Below, piece after piece: positions 18,584-27,689 of a stretch of DNA of 64,000 bases. The notes under the pieces are model-generated. The model searched no databases. It was not told where the DNA came from and saw only the letters and a program-made list of their open reading frames with translations. Positions within the stretch are counted from its first letter, which is position 1. Every line of letters starts with the position of its first letter. The stretch lies in NCBI RefSeq assembly GCF_005886105.2, contig NZ_PNCO02000002.1, forward strand, positions 992,001 to 1,056,000. The letters run 5' to 3'. A program made the position numbers and the translations under genes. Source of the DNA: Pseudoalteromonas galatheae. Lineage in GTDB: Bacteria > Pseudomonadota > Gammaproteobacteria > Enterobacterales > Alteromonadaceae.

Positions 18584-18975
18584 AATTCTCTCCCCTATTG
18601 ATGAAAAGCGTATCTGTCTTCACTCAAAAAGTCTTGTACAAAATTGCACAATCTTTGGTGCGTTATCAGCATAGCTAAACACTGCACTTGGGTGGTGTGA
18701 CCACGAAGGTATAGCTTAGTAAATTCAATGCTGTGCCGTTTGAGAGGTGAGTGCAATAATCTGAATTTATCCTCGAGTAACACTTCCGTATCGTCAAGGT
18801 GGATTAGCCAAGCTGTATTAAGTCAATGTGCTTTCTGATCTGCAAATTGTTTGGAGAATTAAAGCTGTTGGTATTAAAGTGCTGAACTTGACTCGCCGAA
18901 TTTTATACCGCTTGGCTAATATTTAGTTTAGTGTAATGATGTGAAAAGCATGGTTCATTTTAAGGGTTTATTATT
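18584..18975. other. Divergent control region, no gene recognised
   Basis: These 392 bases separate the leftward AraC-azlCD operon from the rightward LysE gene and should hold both promoters. A 62-codon minus-strand frame (18595-18783) begins with GTG without a ribosome binding site and is probably not a gene. The palindromic TGGTGTGACCAC near 18690 could be an operator. Confidence 0.4.
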
Positions 18976-19587
18976 TTGGATAATTATTTACTATTTATAG
19001 GTGTTGCATTGGCGACGATTTTACTTCCAGGGCCTGCTGTGATGTTGACTATCAATAATTCGATTCAAAGAGGCTTTACCAAATCCTTAGCTGGTATTTG
19101 TGGTGTTGCACTTGGGATTTTGATTGTTGCTGCAATATCTGCGTCAAGTTTAGGTGTTATCTTAGCCAGCTCTGTACTGGCATTTACGGTCGTAAAGTTT
19201 ATTGGTGCTGCGTATCTTTTCTATTTGGGTTACAAAATGTGGCGAACTAAAGGCGAGAGTAAAATAGGCAAGTCTATTGCTGCAGGTACGATGAAAAAGT
19301 GCTTTTTAGAGGGCTTTTTTGTTTCGATCACCAATCCCAAGGCTGCTATCTTCTTTTTGTCTATCTTCCCGCAGTTTATCAATGTTGAGAATGCATTTTT
19401 ACCGCAGTTTACGGTTTTGATTTTCACTTTTAGCTTGCTGGTATTCATGGTGCATATTTCTTATGCGCTGTTTTCTGGCCTTGCCAAGACTAAGTTATCG
19501 TCACCGAAAAGCATGGCGGTGATGAATAAAGTGAGCGGTGGCGTGTTTTTTGGATTTGGCGCTGGTTTAGTTGCTGCCGGTAAGTAA
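18976..19587 (+). CDS. LysE/RhtB-family amino acid exporter
   Basis: The protein has 203 residues with six predicted membrane helices. The N-terminal LPGPAVMLTINNSIQRG motif (P-G-P) and the central EGFFVSITNPKAAIFFLSIF are family signatures. It exports amino acids or related metabolites across the inner membrane. It starts with TTG at 18976, supported by AAGGG nine bases upstream; no ATG fits the N-terminal helix. Single gene, divergent from the AraC-azlCD operon, which is another amino acid export unit. Confidence 0.92.
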   Translation: MDNYLLFIGVALATILLPGPAVMLTINNSIQRGFTKSLAGICGVALGILIVAAISASSLGVILASSVLAFTVVKFIGAAYLFYLGYKMWRTKGESKIGKSIAAGTMKKCFLEGFFVSITNPKAAIFFLSIFPQFINVENAFLPQFTVLIFTFSLLVFMVHISYALFSGLAKTKLSSPKSMAVMNKVSGGVFFGFGAGLVAAGK

Positions 19588-19667
19588 TTTATGTGGCTTG
19601 AAAATGTAAGCAAACTCCCTTTCTCTCGCACATAGTTAAAGGGAGTAAAGCTTGAATTCTGCATACC

Positions 19668-19829
19668 TTAGCTCCGAACAGCAGCAGGCTTACAGGTCTT
19701 AGTTGGCCTTGATGGACTACTTAGGTCTGAATAAGCGCTTGAAGCACTCATTAAACCAAAACAACCCAAGGTTGTTAATATGCCTATGACGACGTAAATA
19801 ATGAAATCTATTACCATGATATTGCTCAT
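19668..19829 (-). CDS. Small 53-aa predicted membrane protein
   Basis: This unlisted short gene encodes 53 residues. It starts MSNIMVIDFIIYVVIGILT, a single hydrophobic helix (about 5-30), followed by a polar, Ser/Pro/Lys-rich tail containing TKTCKPAAV. A strong ribosome binding site (GGAGAGGAATTAAAG before ATG 19829) and its position 31 bases after the stop of the YqcI/YcgG gene on the same strand support real translation in that operon. I do not recognise a family. It could be an accessory or membrane-anchoring subunit for its neighbour, which is inference. Confidence 0.6.
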   Translation of the reverse strand: MSNIMVIDFIIYVVIGILTTLGCFGLMSASSAYSDLSSPSRPTKTCKPAAVRS

Positions 19830-19860
19830 CTTTAATTCCTCTCCGTTGGTACAATGCGCG

Positions 19861-20400
19861 TTAAATTCTGTGGGTTTCCACGTGCGATTCGACTACGCGG
19901 AAACTCTGGGGGACCTCAAACTGAGGCATTAAGTTAAAAACAATCGCTGGATATTTAAACTTTCTGTTTTTAGACGCGCTTGTGGGACTTAAACAAGTGA
20001 TATAAAGTGGATCACCGTCCAAATTAAAATGAAAGTTGCTGCTGCAATCTGACGATTGAGAATGCGGCCCTCTTGGAGTGCTCTGCGATACCAGGTTTTG
20101 CAATTCTTGTAGTTTACGCCACACAGACTTATTAAAGTCACTGTCATCCAAGTGTCGGCTCTGCTCAAAAACCGCAACAAACGCGGCACTTTTCATGTTG
20201 TCAAAATCTACCTTTTCGACAAAAGAATAAAGGCTCGTTATTAAACTAAAGTTGTTATGTCTAGAGGTAAGATCGCCAAAGCCTAAAACTTCAACATTGT
20301 TAAATGCTAATTCGGCCTTATTGCCACCACAAATGCAAGGAAATTGCTGTTTGTTCACAAAGTCAATAAAACTATCTTGCAGCTCGGATTGTGGTGTCAT
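19861..20400 (-). CDS. YqcI/YcgG family protein (GntA-like, possible haem-dependent oxygenase)
   Basis: The protein has 179 residues. The beginning QQFPCICGGNKAE, the middle AFVAVFEQSRHLDD and the end FKYPAIVFNLMPQFEVPQSF follow the YqcI/YcgG family pattern (conserved FPC, a VF-E block, and YP-x-VFN-x-x-x-QF). Some members are annotated as haem-dependent N-hydroxylases (GntA of guanitoxin synthesis), so an oxidative function is possible but unproven here. It is somewhat shorter than typical members. GGAGTATAAAAC precedes the ATG. It is followed by the 53-aa membrane peptide on the same strand. Confidence 0.7.
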   Translation of the reverse strand: MTPQSELQDSFIDFVNKQQFPCICGGNKAELAFNNVEVLGFGDLTSRHNNFSLITSLYSFVEKVDFDNMKSAAFVAVFEQSRHLDDSDFNKSVWRKLQELQNLVSQSTPRGPHSQSSDCSSNFHFNLDGDPLYITCLSPTSASKNRKFKYPAIVFNLMPQFEVPQSFRVVESHVETHRI

Positions 20401-20675
20401 GTTTTATACTCCTTACATTACTCATATTGTTGCGCTAGTAGATTTTGGTGTGTCCCAATGCTGAGTTGCGAACTCACCAGTATTGTTTACCTACACTAAG
20501 TAAGCAAAGCTTGGGCCATCATATTAAGTTTGTAATGTTTTGATTTTAAGTTGGTTTTTTGTTTTTTGCGTTTTCACAAGTAATTTTTTCACGTTTTATT
20601 CTGGTAAGAAGTACAGGGTTGTAAAAATTGGTAACGGTGGGCTTTTCTCAGGTGTTAGGTTTATAAGGTTTTGTG

Positions 20676-21080
20676 TCATTGTCCAAGTAAAGGTAAGTGC
20701 TTGAGGTTTTTATAGTTCATAGCAATGGCGATACAGCGGTAAAGTACCTCTGTTGGTATCTCTTCTTCTAACTTGAGTACAATTGCTCGATTTCCTTCAA
20801 ACTGTAAATCGTCGGGAAATAGTACTCTAAATGTATCTATTAGTTTCGTTTGGCAGTGAAAATAAAGGTGAAAATTGGTAGGCGTTTTGGCTTTCCACGC
20901 CATACGAAAAGGACTTCCCGATTTAACACTAAAGCTTAATTCTCCCCATTTTATTGCTTCAATCACTTCTCCAAAGTTTTGCTCACTGGCAACTCGAATA
21001 ACAAGTCTACGCAATACTCTGATTTTTTCTTGTGCAGCGGCAGGGTAGATACTGAGCACTTGTTCGGTAGTGTTTGCCAT
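20676..21080 (-). CDS. DUF1801-family protein
   Basis: The protein has 134 residues. The central WGELSFSVKSGSPFRMAWK and FHLYFHCQTKLIDTFR segments match the DUF1801 (YdhG-like, SCP2-like fold) pattern. I chose ATG 21080 because AAGGAAGTGTC lies just upstream; a longer frame to 21152 adds 24 residues without family similarity. It is cytoplasmic with no known biochemical activity. It is a single gene. Confidence 0.75.
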   Translation of the reverse strand: MANTTEQVLSIYPAAAQEKIRVLRRLVIRVASEQNFGEVIEAIKWGELSFSVKSGSPFRMAWKAKTPTNFHLYFHCQTKLIDTFRVLFPDDLQFEGNRAIVLKLEEEIPTEVLYRCIAIAMNYKNLKHLPLLGQ

Positions 21081-21250
21081 TTTGACACTTCCTTGATAAA
21101 TAATGTATTTCCACTCTTGTAATACAGTATTAAATTGAGTAAAGAAGGGCAAGCTTGTAGAGACAAACTCTAATTTAAGGCACTATTGTGCACCAAAGAG
21201 AAAATAAGCCTCTATGTCTGGAATTACGACATGAAACGCCTCGGTTACGC

Positions 21251-21351
21251 TTGGGCCTGTTGACCTTTTCTGTTTGATTTTTGTGCTCTTGAGTGGGCTT
21301 TGGTCGAGGCGTTCGACTTACCGCCTAATTCTTAATGGCAAAAGGGCAATG
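21251..21351 (-). repeat. Family C element, copy 3, truncated
   Basis: TTGGGCCTGTTGACC.. then GTTTGATTTTTGTGCTCTTG, GGGCTTTGGTCG and GGCAAAAG follow the reverse complement of the right half of the copy at 27967-28277 in order. The other end is absent: a family A element begins exactly where it stops (21352), suggesting nested insertion followed by loss. Confidence 0.55.
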
Positions 21352-21564
21352 TAATACCAATTGAATTAATTCTCTAATCAATTTGAAGGGTGAAATAGCA
21401 TATTAGCTTCGTTAAAAATTTCTCATTTAGAACAACTAAATAGCAAAATTTTGCCTTGCCTATATGGATATAGGTACCTTAGCGGTAGCAGGACGCGAGA
21501 GCGGTGCTACTAAAGCTATTTCCCCGCTTCAAGATAGATCAGTTACGTAATACAACTGGTATAA
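21352..21564 (-). repeat. Family A inverted-repeat element, copy 2 (213 bp)
   Basis: The ends are TAATACCAATTG on the left and AACTGGTATAA on the right, imperfect inverted repeats of each other. Read in reverse it aligns with 12474-12661 over its whole length, with about 25 extra bases near the TATACC end. This is the most complete copy in the window and the best reference for the family. Confidence 0.88.
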
Positions 21565-21794
21565 CAAGCGCTAGTCCTCGAGCTGCAATACAGCACAAAA
21601 AATGGAATAACCTCTAAAATTCTCTAGTTAGATTAGGATGTAGTTTAAAATGAACTTAAAAAACGTTCAGTTAGCTCGCCCTTTTCCTGCTCGGTCAACT
21701 ATATTAATGTAATTTTTTTGTAAACAGTTATTCATGTTTGGGATTTATCATCTTTCTTGGACTAGTCCAAAAAATTACATTTAAAGGAAAGATA
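21565..21794. other. Upstream region of phosphodiesterase gene
   Basis: This AT-rich stretch probably contains the promoter of the rightward gene. Nothing else recognised. Confidence 0.35.
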
Positions 21795-23543
21795 ATGAAA
21801 TTACCCGTGCTTAGCTGTGCATTACTTGCACTTTCATTTACTGCAAGTGTTGATGCACTTGAAAACAAAGTATTGCTTATTGGTATCGATGGCCTGCAAT
21901 ATGAAAAAATTGGTGCCAATAATACGCCAAACTTTGATCGCTTATATCTGACTCAAGCTTACACTGGCGGGATCGCAAAAACACAAACACAGCAAAAAAC
22001 CAAAAGTGGCCCAGGCTGGGCGACAATTTTAACTGGGGTTTGGGTGAATAAGCATCAAGTGCCGAGCAACGGCTCAGGCCTAGCAAACAAAGCCTATCCC
22101 AGCCTTTATCGTTACATCGCAGAACATGATGCTAACGCCGATATCTCAAGTTTTAGCACTTGGGGACCCATTCATACGCAATTCTTCAGTGATGATGTTG
22201 CCTTGATGGACAGGAGATCGGAGGGAGGCAGCGACGACGATAATTTAAATAAAGCGCTGGCTACCTTAAACAGCGGCTCACCAGATTTTGTCTTTTTACA
22301 TTTAGATGAACCGGACGCTGTGGGCCACAGCTTATGCTTTGGTTCTGCCTACAATAAATCGGTAGAAGATGCGGACAAGCGACTGGGTAAACTGCTTGAT
22401 GCGGTTGAAGCAAGAGAACAAAGCGGTGAAAACTGGTTGGTGATGGTCACCACCGATCATGGCCGTACACCGGTTGTTGGCTGTCATCATGGCGAGCAAA
22501 CCGAGCCGGAAAAAACCATCTTTATTGCCACCAACAAAGTGTTGAATAAAGAATTTAGCTCAAAAGATGTTAATCCTGCAAATACTGACTTCTCTGGTTT
22601 ATATGGCTATCCAGCACAAACAGCGATTGTACCGACGATTTTATCTTACATGGGCATTGAAACAAATGTGCAAGCGGGTTTTGAAAGCACGCCGATGCAC
22701 GGTGACTTAGGAATTCGTAAACTCAATTATGCCAATAAACTATTTACGTGGCTAAATGGTGCAAATGCGCAAACGCGTATTTATCGAAATAATCAATTGA
22801 TTGAGACATTGCCTGCAGGTGTTGCCCAGTGGCAAGATCCGCAGCCCGTATCTGGCACCAATAACTATAGCTTTGAGCAACAGGGTGTGCATGTTGGTTA
22901 TCGAGTTACCGAGTTGAAACTCAGCGCGGCGCATCAGTGGCATAATACTAAAAGCTACTTTTTCTCTGAAGATGCGCGCTACTGGCGTTACAATACTGTG
23001 CTTGATAAAACGGATGATGGTTATCCGGTATCGGTGACTAATGGCAACTGGCCGGGACTTGGCGATTATGCAGAACAAATTCGTGCGAGTTTTTATAAGG
23101 ACAGTGATACGGTGTACTACTTCCTATCGGATGGTCAATACCTGAGCTATGACGTACAGAGTGATAAGGTACGAGCAGGTTATCCAAAAATAATTGATAA
23201 CAATACTTGGCCGGGGCTTGCCGCCTACGCAAATAAAATAACCGCAACCCTTCGTTGGACGTCCGATAAGGTGTATTTCTTCCTAGATGATGGTCAATAT
23301 TTACGCTATGACTTGGGAGATGACCGAGTGGACAGTGGGTATCCCAAAGCTATCAACGATAATACTTGGCCGGGACTTGGTGGCTACGCAACGAAGATAA
23401 GTGCAGCATTAAAGTGGAACGACACGCGTGCTTATTTCTTCTTAGATGATGGCCGCTATCTAAGATATAGCATTACTTTTGACAAAGTGGATGCGGGTTA
23501 TCCTAAAGCCATTGATAATGGCACTTGGCCTGGATTGCAATAA
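21795..23543 (+). CDS. Secreted alkaline phosphatase-superfamily phosphodiesterase with four hemopexin-like repeats
   Basis: The protein has 582 residues with a signal peptide (MKLPVLSCALLALSFTASVDA). The catalytic domain (about 22-330) is of the nucleotide pyrophosphatase/phosphodiesterase type. LLIGIDGLQYEK has the first metal Asp, KSGPGWATILTGVW contains the nucleophile Thr/Ser region, FLHLDEPDAVGHS and VMVTTDHGRTP carry further metal Asp/His, and GCHHGEQ follows. The C-terminal 200 residues (from about 383) are four repeats of roughly 50 aa, each with YFF-x-x-D-x-x-Y-x-RY and GYPK-x-I-x-x-x-TWPGL, the hemopexin blade pattern. Start ATG 21795 follows AAAGGAAAGATA. It is likely periplasmic or secreted. 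A hemopexin propeller could bind haem, metal or matrix; the ligand is unknown. Confidence 0.85.
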   Translation: MKLPVLSCALLALSFTASVDALENKVLLIGIDGLQYEKIGANNTPNFDRLYLTQAYTGGIAKTQTQQKTKSGPGWATILTGVWVNKHQVPSNGSGLANKAYPSLYRYIAEHDANADISSFSTWGPIHTQFFSDDVALMDRRSEGGSDDDNLNKALATLNSGSPDFVFLHLDEPDAVGHSLCFGSAYNKSVEDADKRLGKLLDAVEAREQSGENWLVMVTTDHGRTPVVGCHHGEQTEPEKTIFIATNKVLNKEFSSKDVNPANTDFSGLYGYPAQTAIVPTILSYMGIETNVQAGFESTPMHGDLGIRKLNYANKLFTWLNGANAQTRIYRNNQLIETLPAGVAQWQDPQPVSGTNNYSFEQQGVHVGYRVTELKLSAAHQWHNTKSYFFSEDARYWRYNTVLDKTDDGYPVSVTNGNWPGLGDYAEQIRASFYKDSDTVYYFLSDGQYLSYDVQSDKVRAGYPKIIDNNTWPGLAAYANKITATLRWTSDKVYFFLDDGQYLRYDLGDDRVDSGYPKAINDNTWPGLGGYATKISAALKWNDTRAYFFLDDGRYLRYSITFDKVDAGYPKAIDNGTWPGLQ

Positions 23544-23567
23544 ACCCAGCGAAAGTAACGGATCTTG

Positions 23568-23591
23568 AAGGGAGTGAACAACTCCCTTTTT
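23568..23591 (+). terminator. Rho-independent terminator after phosphodiesterase gene
   Basis: AAGGGAGT pairs with ACTCCCTT around a 5-nt loop, ending in a run of five T, 25 bases after the stop codon. Confidence 0.88.
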
Positions 23592-23663
23592 CATCTGGTT
23601 TTATACTTCAATGCGCGTTTTTCAGTTATGCTGTGTGCTCCTCTTTTGACAAGGATAAGATTG

Positions 23664-24674
23664 ATGGATTTTAGATCTGATACGGTTACGCAACCGACCC
23701 CCGCCATGAAACAAAGCATGTTTGACGCGCCGCTTGGTGACGACGTTTATGGTGATGACCCAACAGTAAATGCACTTGAACAGTTTGCTGCTGAGCGTCA
23801 TGGTTTTGAGGCAGCGCTGTTTACCAGCTCTGGCACGCAAGCAAACCTACTTGCACTGATGAGCCATTGTGAAAGAGGGGATGAATATCTGTGCGGGCAA
23901 CAGGCGCATAATTATAAATTTGAGGCGGGTGGAGCGGCTGTGCTTGGCTCTATTCAGCCGCAACCATTGGAAAACAAGTCAGATGGCAGTATTTGCTTAG
24001 AAAGAATTAAGCAAGCGATTAAACCTGACGATTTTCATTTTGCGAAAACTAAGCTGCTTAGTTTAGAAAACACCATTGGTGGCAAGGTATTAAGTCTAGA
24101 ATATATCGCACAAGCCAGAGCGCTGTGTGACGAGCGTGGCTTAAAGCTCCATCTTGACGGTGCAAGAGTCTATAACGCCGCGGTCGCGTTAAAGGTTGAT
24201 ATCACAGAAATCGTAAAGCACTTTGATTCATTTACTATTTGCTTATCTAAAGGACTTGGCGCGCCGATTGGCTCTTTATTGCTTGGTGATAAAGCATTGA
24301 TAGAAAAGGCGAGAAGGCTTAGGAAAATGCTTGGTGGCGGTATGCGTCAGGCGGGCATGCTCGCGGCGGCTGGTCTTTATGCTTTGCAACATAATGTAGA
24401 GCGTCTCGAGGAAGATCATCAAAACGCGCAATATTTAGCTGATAAACTTGAGCAACTGCCTGGGTTTAAGCCCTGCAAGCACTTAGTACAGACAAATATT
24501 ATCTTCGCTGAAGTGGAAGCCGGCATTGATCTTTTTGCGATAGCAAAGCAGTTAAAGACAAAGGGCATTAACATCACTCCTGGATATCAAGGCATGCGAT
24601 TTGTGACGCATATGGGAGTGAGCCGCGCCGATGTGGACGAGCTAATTACCGAGCTCACTATTTTATTAACTTGA
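23664..24674 (+). CDS. ltaE: Low-specificity L-threonine aldolase
   Basis: The protein has 336 residues. This PLP enzyme cleaves threonine or allo-threonine to glycine and acetaldehyde in the cytoplasm. Motifs: MDFRSDTVTQPTPAM at the N-terminus, GDDVYGDDPTVNALE, FTSSGTQANLLALMSH, KLHLDGARVYNA (Asp/Arg contacts to PLP) and FTICLSKGLGAPIGS with the Schiff-base Lys. Length matches the family. I chose ATG 23664 (AAGGA upstream) over longer frames that read through the preceding terminator. It is a single gene. Confidence 0.93.
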   Translation: MDFRSDTVTQPTPAMKQSMFDAPLGDDVYGDDPTVNALEQFAAERHGFEAALFTSSGTQANLLALMSHCERGDEYLCGQQAHNYKFEAGGAAVLGSIQPQPLENKSDGSICLERIKQAIKPDDFHFAKTKLLSLENTIGGKVLSLEYIAQARALCDERGLKLHLDGARVYNAAVALKVDITEIVKHFDSFTICLSKGLGAPIGSLLLGDKALIEKARRLRKMLGGGMRQAGMLAAAGLYALQHNVERLEEDHQNAQYLADKLEQLPGFKPCKHLVQTNIIFAEVEAGIDLFAIAKQLKTKGINITPGYQGMRFVTHMGVSRADVDELITELTILLT

Positions 24675-24863
24675 TCATATCCATTTTACTTAAAACATGA
24701 AAAGTGCAATGGAAAGTCTAAGTGTATATTTAATAAGTACTTTTAAACATCAAGGTAGGTTATCTAATTAGGCAATTGGTATGACAATTTCTTACATCTT
24801 CTGTGTTTTATTTAGGAACGATTACTGCTACCTTTGTAAGATTGATAATAAAAGGAAAGATAA

Positions 24864-25370
24864 ATGTTTTCATTTTTAACGAGGGCGGCATTTGGCTTGT
24901 CAGCTCTGGTAGCCAGCACTACCACTATCGCTAATTCAGTAGATTTTTCTGTTGGTACTGGGTACCCATTTTTTGGTCAAGTCGAACTCTCTCTTCCACA
25001 AACCGATAGTAATAGTCGGTGGTATGGAAATTATCTTATCGGTTTGGATGACGGGTTTTCTATAGGCTATGAGAGAGCTGTGTCTGACAATAACAAACAT
25101 GCGGTTGGTTTAGTGTTGGGGGCTTTGGGAGCAAGAGATGCGGGCCCTACATGTGAAGACGATGATGATATTACATGTGGTATTTTTGAGCCAATTATTG
25201 ATTTATTTGATGAAGAAACCACCAATGGCGCAGGTTTAAGTTATAGTTATCACTTCTCGGGTATAAATCAGTCTGGGTGGAGTATTAAGCTGGTTGGCGG
25301 TTATGGTGAAAGCAGCGATTATCATAAAAAGCGTGTTGATGGTAGCTTAATTGTTAGTTATCAGTTTTAA
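24864..25370 (+). CDS. Small outer-membrane beta-barrel-like protein, unknown function
   Basis: The protein has 168 residues with a signal peptide (to about residue 24, TTTIA-NS). The mature part alternates hydrophobic and polar residues in short strands (RWYGNYLIGLDDGFSIGYER, LSYSYHFSG, IKLVGGYGE) and ends in SLIVSYQF, a C-terminal Phe typical of outer-membrane barrels. An acidic, Cys-containing loop (CEDDDDITC) lies mid-protein. Ribosome binding site AAAGGAAAGATAA. I recognise no named family. A bidirectional hairpin separates it from the convergent siderophore receptor. Confidence 0.6.
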   Translation: MFSFLTRAAFGLSALVASTTTIANSVDFSVGTGYPFFGQVELSLPQTDSNSRWYGNYLIGLDDGFSIGYERAVSDNNKHAVGLVLGALGARDAGPTCEDDDDITCGIFEPIIDLFDEETTNGAGLSYSYHFSGINQSGWSIKLVGGYGESSDYHKKRVDGSLIVSYQF

Positions 25371-25372
25371 AT

Positions 25373-25411
25373 AATCGCCCTACAACCGTTGGTACCGGTT
25401 CTAGGGCGATT
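25373..25411. terminator. Bidirectional terminator hairpin
   Basis: AATCGCCCTA and TAGGGCGATT form a 10-bp perfect outer stem, with an inner ACCG..CGGT-type stem around GTTGGTAC. It lies between two convergent genes. Confidence 0.75.
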
Positions 25412-25431
25412 CCATTTCTGTAGTCTAGTCG

Positions 25432-27594
25432 TTAAAACTTGTACTTCACGTTAGCACTAATGGTTCTGCGCTGTCCGTAGAAGCAGTCTCCACGGTACAA
25501 ACAGCTGGTGATAACCGTTTTATCGCTGACATTATCAACTTGCAAACTGAATTGATATTGTTCAATGTCATACCCAATCATCATATCGATAAGCGTAAAG
25601 TTATCGGTCACTAATTGCTGATGTAGTGCTTGGCCGTTTAGTTCAACTGTACGACTGCCATCGTAGGTTTCTCCCACATGTCTTATACCGGCTCCAAACT
25701 TAAGCCCTGGAAGCCATTCTTCCGCGCGGTACGTTGCCCAAATGGAAGCTAAGTGCTTAGGTGTTGCTGAGAGCTGAGCATCATCTGTGATTAACGTAAC
25801 TAAATCTTGTGCCACAAAGAGTTCAGTAGGAGACAGCGGAGAAACGTCTTGTTCCGTATCTAAATAAGAGTAAGCGGCATAAATATCAAGGTACTGCCAT
25901 TCGAGTTGGGCTTCAAGCTCGAATCCTTTTACCGCGATTTCGCCATCTTGTACTTCAAACTCAGGGGAAACTTTTCGTATTTGATTTTTGTCTTTAATTT
26001 CAAATATAGAGGCTGTGATAAGGTGCTCTGTACCCTTTGGCTGATATTTTAATCCAAGCTCAACTTGTTCACCCTCCAGCGGTGTATATGCGCCACCTTG
26101 TGGTTTCTGTCCAAATACGGCTTTAAATGATTCTGAATAGCTAGCATAGGGCGCTACACCATTTTTAAATTGGTAAAGCACACCAATCCGACCCGTTGTG
26201 GCATTCTGACTATTCTTGATTGCACCTGCTGTTTGCAGTTGATTTGAAAGGTCATCATAGCGAAGTGCGGCATTAAGTACCCAGCTATTTACTTCTGCAG
26301 TGACTTGCGCATAAGCACCGAGCTGTTTGTTGTTGAGCGTATTCTCAGGGTTATTGACAACCGCAGTTGGTAACTCAGTGCTTTGTCCATACACTGGATT
26401 ATATAAGTCTAATGGTGCTGCAACACCACGGCCGCGATCAGAGTCTGTATCCGCATTTTGGTAATCTACACCCGACACCATAGTTAATTTCACCGCATCC
26501 AGTTCCAAATACTTATGGATTTGCAGATCCATCGTCACACTACGTGCACTTGAATCGGTAAGGCTGGCGATACGCTTAATAGTGCGTTTGTCCGCTTCAA
26601 ATTTTGGTGGCCAAGAATAAATGGTACGGTATTCGGATGAACTATCACTGTAGCGACCGGAGAATTTAATATGCGTGTCTAAATCAAAGCTGTGCTCAAC
26701 GATTGCGGTGATCGCTTGTTGCTCAGTATCATATTTATCCCAGCCTGGCTCGCTGACGAAACGTTCACTTGGGATCTTGCCATATTTTGCAGGTAGAATA
26801 GTGCCTTCATGCGGGAAGAATTGCGTTGAAGAGCCAGATTCATTTCTTTGAAGGTTGGCAAGCAAGGTAATTTTAGTTTCATCTGAAGCAAGCCAGCTAA
26901 AGCTTGGCGCAAGCATCAAGGTGTCGTCATCAACATAATCGGTCTGTGTGCCGCTGTCTCGATACATGGCGACAGCACGTGCTTGATACTCTTCGTGCTT
27001 ACCAAATATGGTGTTGTAATCAAGTGCTAGTTGCTTACGGTCGTAGTTGCCCACTTGCGCCCAGATCTCACCCTCAGTTTCTGCTTTTGGTAATTTTGAT
27101 ACCGCGTTGATGATACCACCGGTAGACCCTTGCCCGTAAAGCACAGACGAAGGGCCTTTTAAGATCTCGACACTTTCAAGCGCATAAGGGTTAGTACGCG
27201 TGTTGTTGTAATTACCAAACAACTTTTGCAGGCCGTCAACATAGAGTAGGGGATCAACGCCACGAATTTTAGACCAATCGCCTCGAGTATCAACACCGTA
27301 TGGCCCATTATAAACACCTGCAACATACCCAATTGCATCTTGCAGTGTTTCTGCACCTAAATCAGAAATACGTTGAGCCGTTAATACAGACACCGAAACA
27401 GGCGTTTTGACGATAGGTACTGCCGTTTTTGATGCAGTAGCGCTAACGTATGAAATCAGACCCCTCGGACTAACTTCGATGATTTCAATGTCATCTTTAT
27501 CTTGTTTTGTTTGTTCTTGTGCTATCGCAGAGCAAGATAACGCCAGTGCAATGCTGGTAATTAAGGTTGGATATTTGTATTTAAGTGAGCGCAT
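25432..27594 (-). CDS. TonB-dependent siderophore receptor
   Basis: The protein has 720 residues with a signal peptide (to about 25, CSAIA-QEQ). A TonB-box-like DIEIIEVSPRG is followed by the plug domain (TPVSVSVLTAQRISDLGAET, YVDGLQKL, LESVEILKGPSSVLYGQGST, GGIINAVSKLP) and a 22-strand barrel ending YGQRRTISANVKYKF. The order and the KGPSSVLYGQG segment fit the TIGR01783 siderophore receptors (ferrichrome/ferrioxamine/catecholate). Outer membrane; energised by TonB-ExbBD, not encoded here. A Fur box lies 44 bases upstream. Siderophore identity cannot be told from sequence. Confidence 0.92.
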   Translation of the reverse strand: MRSLKYKYPTLITSIALALSCSAIAQEQTKQDKDDIEIIEVSPRGLISYVSATASKTAVPIVKTPVSVSVLTAQRISDLGAETLQDAIGYVAGVYNGPYGVDTRGDWSKIRGVDPLLYVDGLQKLFGNYNNTRTNPYALESVEILKGPSSVLYGQGSTGGIINAVSKLPKAETEGEIWAQVGNYDRKQLALDYNTIFGKHEEYQARAVAMYRDSGTQTDYVDDDTLMLAPSFSWLASDETKITLLANLQRNESGSSTQFFPHEGTILPAKYGKIPSERFVSEPGWDKYDTEQQAITAIVEHSFDLDTHIKFSGRYSDSSSEYRTIYSWPPKFEADKRTIKRIASLTDSSARSVTMDLQIHKYLELDAVKLTMVSGVDYQNADTDSDRGRGVAAPLDLYNPVYGQSTELPTAVVNNPENTLNNKQLGAYAQVTAEVNSWVLNAALRYDDLSNQLQTAGAIKNSQNATTGRIGVLYQFKNGVAPYASYSESFKAVFGQKPQGGAYTPLEGEQVELGLKYQPKGTEHLITASIFEIKDKNQIRKVSPEFEVQDGEIAVKGFELEAQLEWQYLDIYAAYSYLDTEQDVSPLSPTELFVAQDLVTLITDDAQLSATPKHLASIWATYRAEEWLPGLKFGAGIRHVGETYDGSRTVELNGQALHQQLVTDNFTLIDMMIGYDIEQYQFSLQVDNVSDKTVITSCLYRGDCFYGQRRTISANVKYKF

Positions 27595-27637
27595 TATTAA
27601 TCCCTATGATCAAAGTTCGCGCAAATGATATTGTAGA

Positions 27638-27652
27638 TGAGAGTGATTATCA
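27638..27652. promoter_or_regulatory. Fur box before siderophore receptor gene
   Basis: TGAGAGTGATTATCA on the plus strand (TGATAATCACTCTCA on the minus) matches the 7-1-7 Fur consensus at 12 of 14 positions. It is 44 bases upstream of the receptor start, in an AT-rich promoter region. Confidence 0.7.
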
Positions 27653-27689
27653 ATAGTATTATTTTGTAATTTGCAAATATTATAATAAA

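Noticed and set aside
18595-18783. 62-codon minus-strand frame before the AraC gene
   Set aside because: GTG start without a ribosome binding site; lies in a promoter region.
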